Shown here piece after piece: positions 1-11,920 of a stretch of 64,000 bases of DNA; position 1 is the stretch's first letter; each line of letters begins with the position of its first letter. This DNA comes from Hirundichthys speculiger (lineage: Eukaryota > Chordata > Actinopteri > Beloniformes > Exocoetidae): positions 186,001-250,000 of the forward strand of contig JAGFBZ010000701.1 in assembly GCA_018398805.1 (NCBI GenBank), read 5' to 3'. A program made the translations under genes and the position numbers. The notes below the pieces were generated by a model. The model worked only from the letters and a program-made list of their open reading frames with translations. It was not told where the DNA came from and did no database searches.

Positions 1-240
1 GAAAACAAATTTTTGGCCCCCTTGACCACAATGTTATTGAAGATTTGAAGGTGATCCAGAATCCAGGATTTCTTCCGGATCACATCCAAATTGAAATCAG
101 TTCTTCCTTTTCACATTTCTGAAAACTCCTGAAAATTTCATGAAAATCCATCCATAACTTTTTGAGTTATCTTGTACACAGACAGACAGACAGAGAGACA
201 GATCAACGGCGGCGAAAACATAACCACCTTGGCGGAGGTA
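1..240 (+). mobile_element. 3' end of an RTE/Expander-like LINE or derived SINE
   Basis: The stretch contains the familiar fish repeat tail: a segment with CCATAACTTTTTGAGTTATC, then repeats of GACAGACA, then GGCGGCGAAAACATAACC and a final CTTGGCGGAGGTAA. This order is typical of the 3' ends of RTE-type LINEs in teleosts and of SINEs that borrow them. The element runs off the left edge, so its coding part, if any, lies outside. The clade name is from memory of the family and is less sure than the repeat call. Confidence 0.6.
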
Positions 241-1537
241 ACAACGCAACAAAACCACCACCTTTAAACCTCAGTCCCTGAGTTCATGAGGGTGAGAACT
301 GCACATGCTCTCTTTCTCACAATGCCCAAGTTAGCATTTCTGCAAATTAATCTAAAACTAAATAGTGTCATTCTTTTCTTGCAGCCCTGGGGGAGAGAAC
401 AAGTTTCTTTGTTCTAGTGGAGTATATATCCACCTTAAGAGTTATACAGTCTGTGATTATTACTAACAGTGAATTCTACATCGAAGGAAATTCTGTACAG
501 AGGTGATAATAAGGTTTCCACTGCCACCTAAAAAAAAACCCAAATATATTATTGCAGAACGTACTTTAAATTTTACTCAGAAATAAAGAGGTGTTGTTAA
601 TGCTTTTCCTTTAATATGATCACAAGGCCCATTACTTAATATAAGAAAATATATCTTGACTTCAGAAGTTTTTCATGAGTTAATCTCCACACCCAAAGGT
701 CTGGTATTTTCCTTTTGTAGATCAGCTGGTTTGCAACAGTTTAAGTGTGTTGGTCACTGTTGCCATCTAGTGGACAGAAGTGCACAGTACTACATCACAA
801 GTTATACTGAGGGAGCATCTACTATACTGTACTATATATAATTCTTTGCAATCAGCATTTTTCATATAAAAGGAAATCAGTAATTGCTTTTCAAGCATCC
901 TTTTCCCTCTAAAAAAATATGCTGGCTCTTTTTTTCAGACTGAATAGAATTTACTTATATTGGTTTACACAGCAGATGACATGTCACCAGTGTTGCAGAT
1001 ACAGTGTAGCATTTACACACATTTTTGGTAAAGATTTTATCTTCAAAGTCCCTCTCAGTTTAAATCTGTTCCATTATGTAATCATTTTTATTTTGTATGT
1101 TTGGATTTTTTTATTTATCTATTTTTAAATCTCACCAATGTAGCCTAAATACTGTTAAATTCAGTATGGATTAAGAACAGTTGTTGGCTATCTGTAATGG
1201 AAATTTGTGAGCAAGAATTTCATGATGGCATCACATAGAAAAGTTGTTTTTTAAACTAGATGCTGAAAAAAAAAATTCTGAACCAAAAACACATAACAAA
1301 ACTTTAGTGGGCACAACATACTTGAGTTTTCTGCATTTGTGCAATGCAAACCGCTATTTTTGTGATATATTACTAATCAAACCTTAATCTAATCCTAATC
1401 CTATCCAGCTTGATAGGGTGTCTAAATGTCACAAAACATCAAGTTAGTATAACATTTCAAAATAATTTTTTTTATTTGAGAAATGATTAGCTGGTTAAAA
1501 ATAATTTCACATACTTGAACTATGATTGCCCAAAGTC
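241..1537. other. AT-rich intergenic DNA, no gene seen
   Basis: I see no coding frame with recognisable sequence and no structured RNA. The tract is AT-rich with short A and T runs. A CATCTAGTGG motif near 763, a common small fish-repeat signature, is the only repeat-like feature. Confidence 0.5.
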
Positions 1538-1541
1538 TTAA

Positions 1542-1779
1542 AGCCACTCTATGAAGCAATATCACTTCTGACCACATGGGGGAATCATATCAGGACAAAG
1601 TTAACATATCGGTTCTCTGGCATAAAACACAAAAAAAAACATTTCTAGTGTTACAAAGTTCTATAACAAGATGTCCTTGACCATCCCCACTCATTAAAAC
1701 ATCACAGTCAGTGGTTCTTGTGTCATTACAGCAGATCTTTAGTCTCCACATGTGGTCAAAAGTGGTTCTGAAGTGAAGT
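1542..1779. mobile_element. Degenerate TTAA-flanked MITE, same family as 4973-5175
   Basis: The left end begins AGCCACTCTATGAAGCAAT and runs into CACTTCTGACCACATGGGGG. The right end, read in reverse, gives a diverged version ending TTTTGACCACATGTGG. TTAA sits directly outside both ends (1538-1541 and 1780-1783). The same terminal sequence occurs in the better preserved copy at 4973-5175. No coding capacity. The TTAA target suggests a piggyBac- or Kolobok-type transposase in trans. Confidence 0.65.
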
Positions 1780-1859
1780 TTAATTCCTGTCCCACGGAGA
1801 TTCATTGTTATAAATCGAGTCAATGATTCCATGGAGGATGAACTATAAAAAAGTTGTGC

Positions 1860-2176
1860 GGCAGCACGGTGTCTTAATGGTCAACACTGTTGCCTCACAG
1901 CAAGAAGGTTACTGGTTCGAACCTCGGCAGGGGCCTTTCTGTGTGGAGCTTGCATGTTCTCTTCTCATGTGGGTTTCCTCCGGCTTCCACCCACACTCCA
2001 AAGACATGCATGTCAGGTTAATTGGTGGTTCTAAATTGCCCATAGGAGAGATTGTGATGGACTGGCGACCTGTCCAGGATGGACCCCTGCCTTTCGCCTG
2101 AAGAAAGCTTGGATAGACTCCAGCAGATCCCCATGACCCTGCAGAATATTAAGTGGGTATAGATAATGGATGGAAG
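1860..2176 (+). mobile_element. tRNA-like fish SINE, full length, with target duplication
   Basis: The 5' part carries a polymerase III B box (GGTTCGAACC at about 1915-1924) preceded by an A-box-like TGTCTTAATGGTC. The body has the well-known teleost text TGTGGAGCTTGCATGTTCTC, CCAAAGACATGCATG and GACTGGCGACCTGTCCAGG, ending in GATAATGGATGGA. AGTTGTGC flanks both ends (1852-1859 and 2177-2184) as a target-site duplication. Partial copies of the same family lie at 41,662, 45,757 and 61,978. An open frame across it is not a gene. Confidence 0.85.
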
Positions 2177-2184
2177 AGTTGTGC

Positions 2185-4968
2185 AGGGTGGTATCAAAAC
2201 ATTAGAAAGCAAATGCACAGAATATTTAAAGAACAGATTAGTTAGGAGAGTGTCAGTGTTGTAAGAAACCCCACCCCCCAAAAAAACTTACTGATTTTGA
2301 ATGCTCAGTGAATAAAGATGCTTTAACACCATGTTCAGACTGTTATTCCAGGTCTAGCACATGCAGATTGTATCTAGATCAATCTGATGACAGTCTGAAC
2401 AGCCAAAAAACCACAGAAAATGCAGGTTTTCCAGGTGGTTTCAGATGCGAGTCCAGCTGGATTTGCAACACCAACGACTACGTCTTCCAGAGTGGTGAAA
2501 TGAGAGGATCAGAGCTCCAGCGACTCTGTTTTGGACACATGGTTTTCACTTTGTAGACGGTTGAAGTGTCGACAGTCTGTGGCCAGATGCTGAAACAGTT
2601 GTAGTAATGGCAGTATACACTAATCTCTTCCCTCTCTGACTTATTCTTTTAGATTAAAGGCTCCTCAAAACCACTTGTGACAGTAACAAAGCCAGTTCAC
2701 CACCCTCCACTTGGGTTCGTTTACATCCTGTTAGCTACCATAGCAACAGCATGGACTGGGGAGCGTCAGCAGACGACACACAGATGGGATCTGTTTACTT
2801 GCAGTATATGGTGACAGTCAGTCAGGAAACTCAGATTCTGTTCGAATAGGCCTAAAAGTCTGATTCTCAGCCGACCAGGCTCTCTGGTGATTCAAAAGTT
2901 GAAGTACTTTTAACTGAACTCATGATGAGTGCAGCAGAAAAAAGTGTATTTTTTTCCATCCAAGACACTTAACTTGATAGGATGTGTACAGAAAGTAGAC
3001 GCTTGCAGAACAAAAACAGCCCGTGGACACAGTCTCTAATCCAACACCACTCCTCCCACCTCCGGAGGCCGAATTTGTTACTCATTCATGCTTATGGCCT
3101 CGCTTGTCATGTGAAATGACTCTCTTCCTCTCCTGCACGGGTGCCCGCTGGGCTCTTGACTTTTTCCTAGAGGAGTCCCAGCCACTTCGCTGTGACAGTC
3201 CAAAAATTGATTGAGCAACCTTGACCGTCCCCTCCAGACACCCGAGCACTCAGTGAGCACAGACAATCAATCTACGCTTTTAAGCACAAGCTTTACGCCC
3301 CGTGGCCATGAGAGGGCGCTGAGATCCTCTTGAATCCCCCCCGAACGAGCAGTCGTGCTCCTGCTCCTCTCCGCTTCACCTTTTCTCTCAGCTGCCCTTT
3401 CCTGTCTTTTGCTCTTTCACTCTTTTCACTTTCTGCCATGTGTCCAACCTCCAGGAGTATCTGTGCCACGTGAGGCCCCCTGAATGCACACTCGCCGATA
3501 CGTGTGTGCGTGTGTCTCCGTGAAGTATGCGTTCGGTATGTGTGTGCGCACACGTGCCCGTTACGCTCTCTGTTGTGGAACAAATTACACAGCGGCTGGG
3601 GAGCCAAATGACTAATCAGTGGTACACAGATTAAAATCCAATTGCTGCAATTTGAAGCCACACAGGAGTAGTACGGGAAATTAACGACTACAGTACAGAG
3701 TCTGTGCTGCTGTCTGCACGGGGCGAACCTGATAGATGTCGATCTTTTAATTAGTGTGGCCCCAAGAAACTGTAGATCAAAATGTTAAAATCATTTACCT
3801 TCAGGCTTGACACTTCAATTTTCTGACAACCAGATCGAGAATAATTTACGAAGCGTTTCTGTCTACATGCTTTCATTGTAACACGCGGATCAGTGATTGA
3901 TGCGGCTCCAGAGCCGAACTGACTGTTTGAGATTTAATCTACGCATAAAGTATAATAAAGAAGTTACAGCAAAACCGCAGATTGTGCTGTAATTCCACGG
4001 GGTCATATCCACCAGAAGGGGTGTTAGAAGATGAAATGTACTCTCTTTGATGGGGTTGGGTGAATGGGATTTTGTCCGCAGCTTCTCGTTTGCCATCGTT
4101 GTATCATCTCCTGCCCACAATAACCACTTATCAACCACAGGCTAATGTGGCCATTGCCAGGTCTTACCATCTCTGCCTTAGAAATAGATTGAAAGCAGCG
4201 CTTGTTTATTCTAAACTACAGCCCAGCAGGCAATTCTTTTCTTATTTTTTTTTTCCCGCTCTTGCAGCAGCATGTTCAGCGGGAGAATGAATGATGTGAA
4301 TAATGAGCTGGTCCTGGCCGAGCACGCTCAGTCTGCGAGGTGAAAAACCAGGCAGGTGACTCCCGTTTTTATTATATGGTCTTTTTTTTTTAACATTTTT
4401 TGTTTCATTCTTGGATGTGCAAAAGTGCAGCGCGCGCAGGAGCAGGGCCGAGACACAACATGAGCGCTCGTTTGGAATAATCTCAATGGCAAAAAAATAA
4501 TCTCATTTTGTCTGGATGTGTAAAAATCCTGTTTGCATGGCTGCGGCGTGCGTCTTTGTGCCTGAGTGTCTTATAACAGGCAGGAGATGTGTGTGCAGGC
4601 TTATTGCTGAAACCATAGCAATTGTGCTGGAACATTTCATTGGGACGACGGTGACACATGGCACGCGTACAGTTTTGACAGATGTGACATGTTTTAGGTT
4701 TTCACACGAGGGGCAGTCGTAATTTTCTCGACAGGGAGGAAAATTTTCTAAACACCAAAACTACATCTTTTACAACCTTTATGAAGCTTTAATTGGTTGA
4801 CAGAATGGAGGATCTATTTTTCACTCAGCTCTGAATTTGCTCATTCAGTAGCAAAACCAGCTGTTAAAGCCCCATGTGGACACCCAGAAACGCCAGAAGA
4901 GCAGATCCGAACTCATACACCTTGTGCAATCTTCTGTTTTCAGTATTTTTTCCAACCGCACTTTTGCT
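2185..4968. other. Low-repeat intergenic tract, no gene recognised
   Basis: No transposon signature or recognisable protein. From about 3,000 to 4,500 base composition is more balanced than around it, with a short CG/TG-alternating patch near 3,500-3,560, and there are no repeats. Such tracts in fish are often introns or regulatory DNA, but nothing here proves it. The open frames, including one of 122 codons at 3293-3661 on the minus strand, show no domain I know. Confidence 0.4.
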
Positions 4969-4972
4969 TTAA

Positions 4973-5175
4973 AGCCACACTTTGTAGTAATGCCACTTCT
5001 GACCACATGGGGGCACATAGATGTATTGACAAAAGAGCCACAGACAACACTGTCCGCCACTTTGTGTTACTAGAGGTGGACGGTGTTTCGTTTCACGTCA
5101 GGGACAGTCAAGTGCACTTTCTTGTGAGATGCCACTCCCATGTGGCCTGAAGTGCTATTACTACATAGGGTGGCT
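4973..5175. mobile_element. 203-bp TTAA-flanked MITE with about 40-bp inverted ends
   Basis: The left end reads AGCCACACTTTGTAGTAATG and continues to CACTTCTGACCACATGGG. The right end, reversed, reads AGCCACCCTATGTAGTAATA and continues to CACTTCAGGCCACATGGG. TTAA lies just outside each end (4969-4972 and 5176-5179). The element has no coding capacity. TTAA duplication is the hallmark of piggyBac and Kolobok elements. A degenerate sibling is at 1542-1779. Confidence 0.85.
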
Positions 5176-5179
5176 TTAA

Positions 5180-8100
5180 TACCGCAGGAGGAGTTTAACA
5201 CAGATGCAGGAGTTGAAGGTGTCTGGAAAATTTATGAGAACAAGATGAAAGCATACAGTCAAAACGCTGTGCCTCTTTCTTTTAAAGCTTATCACAACAC
5301 ATTTCTCCAGAAGACATGAACGTGCACTTGCATTGTAAAAAACAACAAACAAACAAACAAAAAAAACATAGCTATCATTGTGAGGAAAGCAAAGTTCATA
5401 TTGTTAACCTCTGGCTAACGATAGGTCCCGGCCCTGGGATCGATGACACAGATTCAAGCCATTTTTAATCATGAAAATCATGACACCATCTCCACCTAAA
5501 CAAAACACAGTTCCAACAGCAAGTGGCTGAGTGAACACACCGTAAAAAGACAAGAATGGACATGCAGCAGAAAAACTACAGCTGGAGTGACAGCTGCTAC
5601 ATGCTACAAACATTAACCTGTTAACGGTTTAAAGCTAAGACATGAGCCTTCAGACAGCGCAACAACAGAAGGATCGCCGCTCTGCAACAAAAACTCATTG
5701 AGCCCGCAGTCAAAGAGCAGGAAAATTAGAAATTACATTTAGCGTTTCACAATCATAAATCACATTCCAGTGCAAAACTCCACTCGATTCATCTAATCCC
5801 TAATCATCTTTCTTGGAAAATGTTGCACCATGTTGCCACAGTTCATGACTGCTCAACCTATGACTTAATGCTTTCTTTCTGCTTATTACCTGTAATTCGG
5901 GTAGCTAATTTATTTGATGTACCTTGCATAAAAATGTGCAAATATGTTCACGTGAGCAGTCTTCAAGTTTTAGTACAGAGACCTGCACCACTTCCTTTTC
6001 CATAGTTTGCTTTGACTTGAGCTGAAGACATCGAGACCATATATGTGTCCTCGTACATGCTAATTTCTTTTTTTCTAAGAAAGCTGATATGAGACGTAAG
6101 AGCCTGAATTTAAAGAGGGACGTTGTCGAAGCTTTTGATGTGTTTTTTTGTTGCCTCAAGATAATTTTTTGTGGGAGTTTTCATGCCTCTCACTGAGGTC
6201 AGACTAACCACATGTCCATGCATGTGCATAAAATAATGATTTCACAATAGCATGATTATAGGCTTTAATTTTGTTGCACACCCATAGGGCATGCCACTAT
6301 AAATAAATCATTAAACGCTGAGCTCAAGGCTTGGTCAAAGAAGCATCCAAAGCTATTACTCCAGATGGCGCATTCGAATTAATGTCATCGCGATATCGTC
6401 CCCCACAGGTCTTTTCCTTTCCTCTGCCATTCACATGCTGTCATATTTTACGTCCAGCTCCACCATTTTGATGCTTTTGAACTTACTGCCAGTTCCTTTC
6501 TCACACGGCAGCAGAAGATGAGACGCTGAGACACTCTGAACAGGTTTTTGTTGTTATTGTCTTGAAACTTCTTTTCGGCGAATTAAGGTAAGCTCTTTAC
6601 AATGGCCAGCTGAAAGAAAGAGGGATATTCCTCAGGCTGAAACCACTTCCACCCCTCTCTTCTCCTTTGCCTGTAGTTCTAAATTTACCCATCCATTAGT
6701 GGGAGACACAGAAGAAGACAGAGCTGCTTGAGCTTTTAACAAGGCTACTTCTTCTCTTCATTGTCATGCTCTGGTGAGCTTCAAAAACACACACCCTTCT
6801 TTTGTGTCTTTATTATGGGTAAGGCTGAAAGAAAGATGAGTTTAATGTTATTGGGCTTTTATATATGTGTGTGTGTTGGTTTAAGGGAGACGATATCAAT
6901 AAAAGTTTTTGCAGATGCAAATTGGTGGCATTGTATGTGAAGAAAAGGGTTGTCGTACTAGAAACGTGCATGCGTGTGCAGTCATGTCCCAGTTATCTAA
7001 CACATACAATTGATGCGGACAAGCTTGACGGAAATCTCTGTGACAGCAACAGGCTCGCTGAATGCCTGCCGTTGATGGATGCCCATGTCAGCCGCCGTGA
7101 CCCGCTCACCCTCTTCTTACGCACAGACGCACATGCACACGCTCGAGAGCGACGAGTCCTTTTTGAGCAGGGCACAAAAGGAGCAGTCTTCCTGCATGCC
7201 ATCACCAGCTCAGCTGTAATAGAGCGGTGCTCAGAGAGCACAGAGTGCAGTGGAGGTTAAAAAAAAAAAAAAAGTATCAGAGGAGGACACGCTGGAAGGA
7301 AAATATCTGTAAAGAGGGAGGATCTGAGATTATATTAACAATTAATGGTAAGAGGGGCGGGGGGAGGACTGATGGAGGACTATAAAAACTGGCTGGGTGA
7401 AGAGGTGAAGCGGGATCTCTCGAAGAGAGATATAAAAATATGCAACTAAAGTCTAAGAAGGAGTATTTCTCTAACTGCTCTGGGTTTCTCATGTGATGCT
7501 GCTTAGCAGTCATCCTCCCTCTTTCTCTTACACTCACTCCAACTTTACAGCTGGCTCAGCAGAGAACGCAAAGATGTTAAAGTGGCGTGATTAATTCAAG
7601 ATGCAAGCGGGCTCCTTTGGTCAACACACACAAGCTCGCATCAGCTTAAGGATGAGAAAGCGCTTACAGAGAAATGGCCTTTGAAAGTGAGATTTATCCT
7701 GATGATACATTCATCAGTCCTCACAGTCGGGTAATAGTATGATAAAAATGTTCATTTCTGTTCAGATTTATCAAAGTGTCGCAGCTGCACCTCTAAGTTG
7801 AGACGCTGTCAATATCAAAACAAATGTGAGACGACTGTCACCGCTGTCGTGCAGTTTCTGTTCAGGAGATATGAACCTGTTCGGCACTTAATCACCATGG
7901 GGAATGTGATGTTTCTGGGAAACAAAGTGGATGAACTTGGAGAGGCTACAAGGACGAGGGAGGAAGAGACACGGCCCCAGGAACATATTATGGACTCAAC
8001 CAGCAGAGGCTCCGAGGTAGTTTTGTTAGGGCCGGATCATTGACTCGTGTCTTTGTTGCCAGGTATGGACCTGCTAAAAAGGCTTTCAGGAACCTTCACA

Positions 8101-9230
8101 GCGCCAAGACACATACCTGTGGTGGGATTGGTACTCAGCGTCAACCCAGTAAACTTCTGGATGGGGTGGTGGTGGTGCTAACTCGCTGATTGGGTATGCT
8201 GTGGGCCGGAGATGACATCATTCAGCCGCCTAATGATCCGCTTTGTGTACGAGTCATCTAGTTGTCATTCAGCACCACAATTATGTATCATACAAATGTT
8301 CAACAGAAATGCTACAGTCATCTTTAGATCCTCCAATATTTTTTTGTATTTTGATGCGGACATCAAAATTTTGTATTGTAGTTTGTTTTCCTTCTTTTAT
8401 TTTTTTCATCTTTGCTGACGTCTTCTCCTTTTCTTTTTGACAGTTGACAGAAAGCAAAAGCAGTGGACCACCGCCCCCAGGTGGTTTGGAATGGTAGTTT
8501 ACATGCAACCCACCGTGTCATTGTAAGTGGAGACACGACAGTTGGAAGGATTGAGAAGGAGGAGTCCAGGTTTTACCCATGATTCCCTGCTAGTGGAAAC
8601 GCACCCGAAGTCTTCATTACCTGACTTACAGATTATATAGCAGAAAGACACTGCAGTGGTAAGAGTAAAGGTGGACAGATTCCAGCACTTGTCAACAGTT
8701 ACTGTGAAGGGGCATATCTGTAGCCTAGAAATCTGGATTTACCGCCAGCAAATTTAAATTTGCCTGGCAGGTCCCTCAAACTATCACCCATTGGAGCTCA
8801 GTAACTTGGTCCAAAAGTCTTGGGGGGACAATCGCATCCCTGTAGAGAGAGTCTGGGGGGTCTTAACACAATGACGACAGAGCTGTGACGTTGTAGCCTG
8901 GATAGTAAACAGTAAAGATGGCTGCAGCTGAGGAACAGCACTCATTTGACAGTTAAAGAGGTTGTTGATCAGCAGCAAATTTGAAATTGCTTAGGTTTTT
9001 TGAAGATATTGATTGAGTGTTTGAGCACACCAGTTATTCTCAAATTCTGCTTACAAAGTGGCAACAATTGTTGGATCCACTTGCTTTACATTGCTGTCTC
9101 TTTGAATCACTTTTTGACATTATTCTGTCAAAAAGCACCATAAATATGTTCTGGTGTAGAAATCAGCCTTTCAATACAGGCAGTAGACTCTCAGATCAGC
9201 ACCAATAGATGGCTTCTACCAGCCTCTGAA
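5180..9230. other. Intergenic tract with minor simple repeats
   Basis: No gene or transposon is recognised. An AAAC-type simple repeat lies at about 5340-5368 and a 16-A run at 7259-7274. Open frames such as 6865-7260 plus lack any known motif and overlap equally long frames on the other strand. Confidence 0.4.
5340..5368. repeat. (AAAC)n simple repeat
   Basis: ACAAACAAACAAAC followed by an A-rich run. A short, impure microsatellite. Confidence 0.8.
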
Positions 9231-9235
9231 TTCAG

Positions 9236-9497
9236 GATCTGAATTTTCAAAACACGCAGCTTATTTGTGTCCCAAGCAGGAAGAAATTTGCTTTGTTTCT
9301 TTTGGTATGACAAAGACATGTTTATTCTTTTTAGCCTTTATTTAACCAGGTTGATCCCTTTGAGACACAAGTATCTCTTTTTCAAGGGAAGCCTGGCCAA
9401 GAAGCAGCATAAAAACATTAAGTTACAACACATAAACAACAATAAATGCCAGAAACACCACCCTCCATGCGCTGCTGCAGTCACCTGTGTGAATCCA
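9236..9497. mobile_element. Partial MITE with GGTGGATTCACAC end, split by a LINE tail
   Basis: Segments GGAAGAAATTTG and TTTTGGTATGACAAAGA, then ACACCACCCTCCA, and finally CCTGTGTGAATCCACC match in the same order the right half of the element at 58,487-58,847. In that copy the segments are contiguous, whereas here a LINE 3' tail (about 9330-9450) sits between them. The left end is too diverged to place. Confidence 0.6.
9330..9450 (-). mobile_element. Short 3' tail of an L2/Rex1-type LINE, antisense
   Basis: The text CCTTTATTTAACCAGGTTGA, GAGACACAAGTATCTCTTTT and AAGCCTGGCCAAGAAG is the antisense of a common teleost LINE 3' end. The same tail, attached to recognisable reverse-transcriptase C-terminal sequence, is at 50,365-50,960. 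It is 5'-truncated to the tail only and inserted in a MITE. Confidence 0.65.
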
Positions 9498-9499
9498 CC

Positions 9500-9845
9500 G
9501 TAAGCCGGTCGTGCCTCCTAATGCGCGACGGCAGGTCTGTACCCGCGGGTCGATCAAGCCTAGCAGCCTAGGTGAACGATCAGGGCGTAACAACCTGCAA
9601 TCTGTCCTGTACCTCACAGTACCATTTGCACTAGTGTCTATCATTTATAGCACAACCAGAACTTTCTGTTGTACATAGTGGATTTTTTTTAATATTATGT
9701 TTATCTTATTTATCTATTTGCTAGGGTGTTTATTTTATATCTTGCACTGTTCTTTAAAGAGAGAGTGTAATGGCTTTTTGATTTTTTGTGTCATGAAAGT
9801 ATAGGAAATTGAAAAAAAAAAAAAAAATCTTTGAATCTTTGAATG
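9500..9845 (+). repeat. Probable LINE-like 3' end with (TCTTTGAA) tail
   Basis: After a GC-rich stretch (9,500-9,600) the sequence becomes AT-rich, with TGTACATAGTGGA, TTGCACTGTTCTTTAAAG, a 16-A run and a terminal ATCTTTGAATCTTTGAATG. A-rich ends followed by repeats of TCTTTGAA are typical of some fish LINE tails. No coding part is present. A 27-bp string near 9550-9578 recurs inverted near 42,620. Confidence 0.4.
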
Positions 9846-11337
9846 TGATGGAGCGTGTTTAGCCACCCACTGGCTAGTATTTCAGTCTTTCAGCTTCGAA
9901 AGAAGAAAACTGAAATGATCCAAGACGATGGTCGCTGAATTGTGAAACCCGGCTGCTGCAAGAACTAGTAAACAATGTGCCACAGGTGTCCTCTAGTTAG
10001 CCTTAGCTAGCAGCTATCAGCCAGAGATGAAGATAGCTGCTTTGCTAAGCGTCACCCCCAACCTATTCCTTGCTAACACAAAACCAGTCACAGAGGTCTC
10101 TTATTACAGTTAGAGTACAACAAACCTTATTATCTTTAAAATAAGAATAATTACGCTGTTACCTGTTTATTCAAAGCTCAGACATCAAGTTCACCGAAGG
10201 TGCTAAGTAGCTAGAGTGACAGCTAACCTTTTGATACCAGACGGTCAGTCAAAAGGCCGCACCCTTAATTATGCATAGATTTGTTGCCCTAAGTAATTTT
10301 ACATGATGAAATATATAAAAACACATTCCCATATGATTATATTAATTATTTCTGCTGTAAAGTTGGACGTATTAACACTGTGACTGACTAGTCTCCACTT
10401 GTGACTGCCCCTAGTGGTCAGTCAAAGAACTAAAATTTTGATAATTTCCTGGTTGGCCTCAGACTCTTAAAATAGAAGGCATCAGTGGTCTAACTTCATG
10501 CCAGATGTGCTTTTTTTATTTTTTAATTAAAACTTAAACATCAAATGAATTAATTAAAACATTTACCTTATCAGAAGAAAAAAAAATCGCAAAAGAAAGG
10601 ACACAAAATGCGTAACGTCCTCCCATTGGTGTTTCCAGAAAAGGGACCTGCAACAGCTGATCAACTGGCGCAGAGATGGCGGTGCCATGAGAACTGGACC
10701 GTTCTCCTAGCGTGGGCAGCATTTATGTTTTCACTGCCACAAGTGCCTGCGGTGTAGTGCGGCGCTGGCTGGCAGGCTGGCTGAAAAAGACCCATCTGTT
10801 GTATGAGATTAATTCAAACCAGGAACAGCACAGGATGTCACCTGTTTGGAGAGATTCAGGGTTGGTGGGATTATTGGGAGGATGGTGTGTGTAGTTAAAC
10901 GTTGCAAGAAAACATGACTATATGGTCACTGTACTTCTGAGAACTTATAAAATGTGTGTTGACAGTCAGCATGAAGACAATCATTCAGAACATGCTGCAT
11001 CGTTTAATTCACTGAATAAGCCTGATTTATGTATTATGACTTTAAACTGCTGACATAAATTGAACATGAACACAAATTTATCACCGAAGTGTCAGTGCCA
11101 CTTTTAGGCTGCGGTAATTTTTAAGATAAAATAAATTAAGCTTTATTAGCTTGGGCTATAAAGAAATACATACAGACATTATCTGACAACTTTTTTTAAG
11201 CCTGTAGAAGTGACACTGTATGTTTTACAATTAACCATAACTGTCAAATTCCTGTTTTAGATGAATAGCAGTAACAAATAATGCCATGTTTAATGGGCAG
11301 ACGAGCCAAATTCAAGAGACTGAAGATTCAGGAATGA
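9846..11337. other. Intergenic, no gene seen
   Basis: AT-rich DNA. CCCCTAGTGGTCAG at about 10,410 is a small fish-repeat signature. No coding or RNA feature is supported. Confidence 0.4.
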
Positions 11338-11920
11338 TAATTTAATTCAATTCTATTCTATCTGTTACAATGTCAATTGTCTCTAGGTGTTTTACAGAGA
11401 CTCAGAGCATGACCCCTGAGCAAATATCATTAACTAAAAATATAATATTAAATCCTAATTAAGGATAATGGCAAGTAAAAAACTCAGACAGCTGGAGAAA
11501 AAACCTTTAAGCCAAACAGTGGCAAGGAAAAACTCCACTTTAAGAAGGAAGAAACCCTTGAGCAAGACCTGGATCATATGGGAGGACCTTCCTGCTGAAG
11601 ACCAGCTGGGTAAAGAAAGAAAAAGAGAAGGGAGACAGGACAGAGAGAGGAGAGCACACAAATGACTGAATGAAATGACTATATAAACAGATGCAGGTAG
11701 CAGCACTGAGGTGAGATGGTCAGAGGACTAGATCACCGGTCACCACGCCAGCCGGCACCCTGAACACATCTACACACACAGGTGGAGGTAAACACTGGGA
11801 TGGACAGAGGAGGGAACTGCAAGTCAGCATGAAACTCAGGAAACTCTGGGCTGCAAACATACAGAAAGAAAGAGAATAAATGGGGCAAAACAGCACAACA
11901 AACTACAGGAAAGAAAATGG
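11338..11920 (+). repeat. Widespread teleost interspersed repeat (GGCAAGGAAAAACTCC type)
   Basis: GTGGCAAGGAAAAACTCC, AGAAGGAAGAAACC, TTGAGCAAGACCTGG and GACCTTCCTGCTGAAGACC, followed by an AGAGAGGAGAG-rich part, are familiar from a high-copy fish repeat. The first part (TTTAATTCAATTCTATTCTA) belongs to the same unit. The ends are not sharply visible, and the overlapping open frames are not genes. Confidence 0.6.

Noticed and set aside
1860..1960. Possible tRNA gene (B box GGTTCGAACC)
   Set aside because: No cloverleaf can be folded around the B box and the sequence continues as a known SINE body.
1823..2101. 92-codon plus frame with a VNTVASQQEGYWFEPRQGP start
   Set aside because: It lies wholly within the SINE at 1,860-2,176; such frames recur in every copy.
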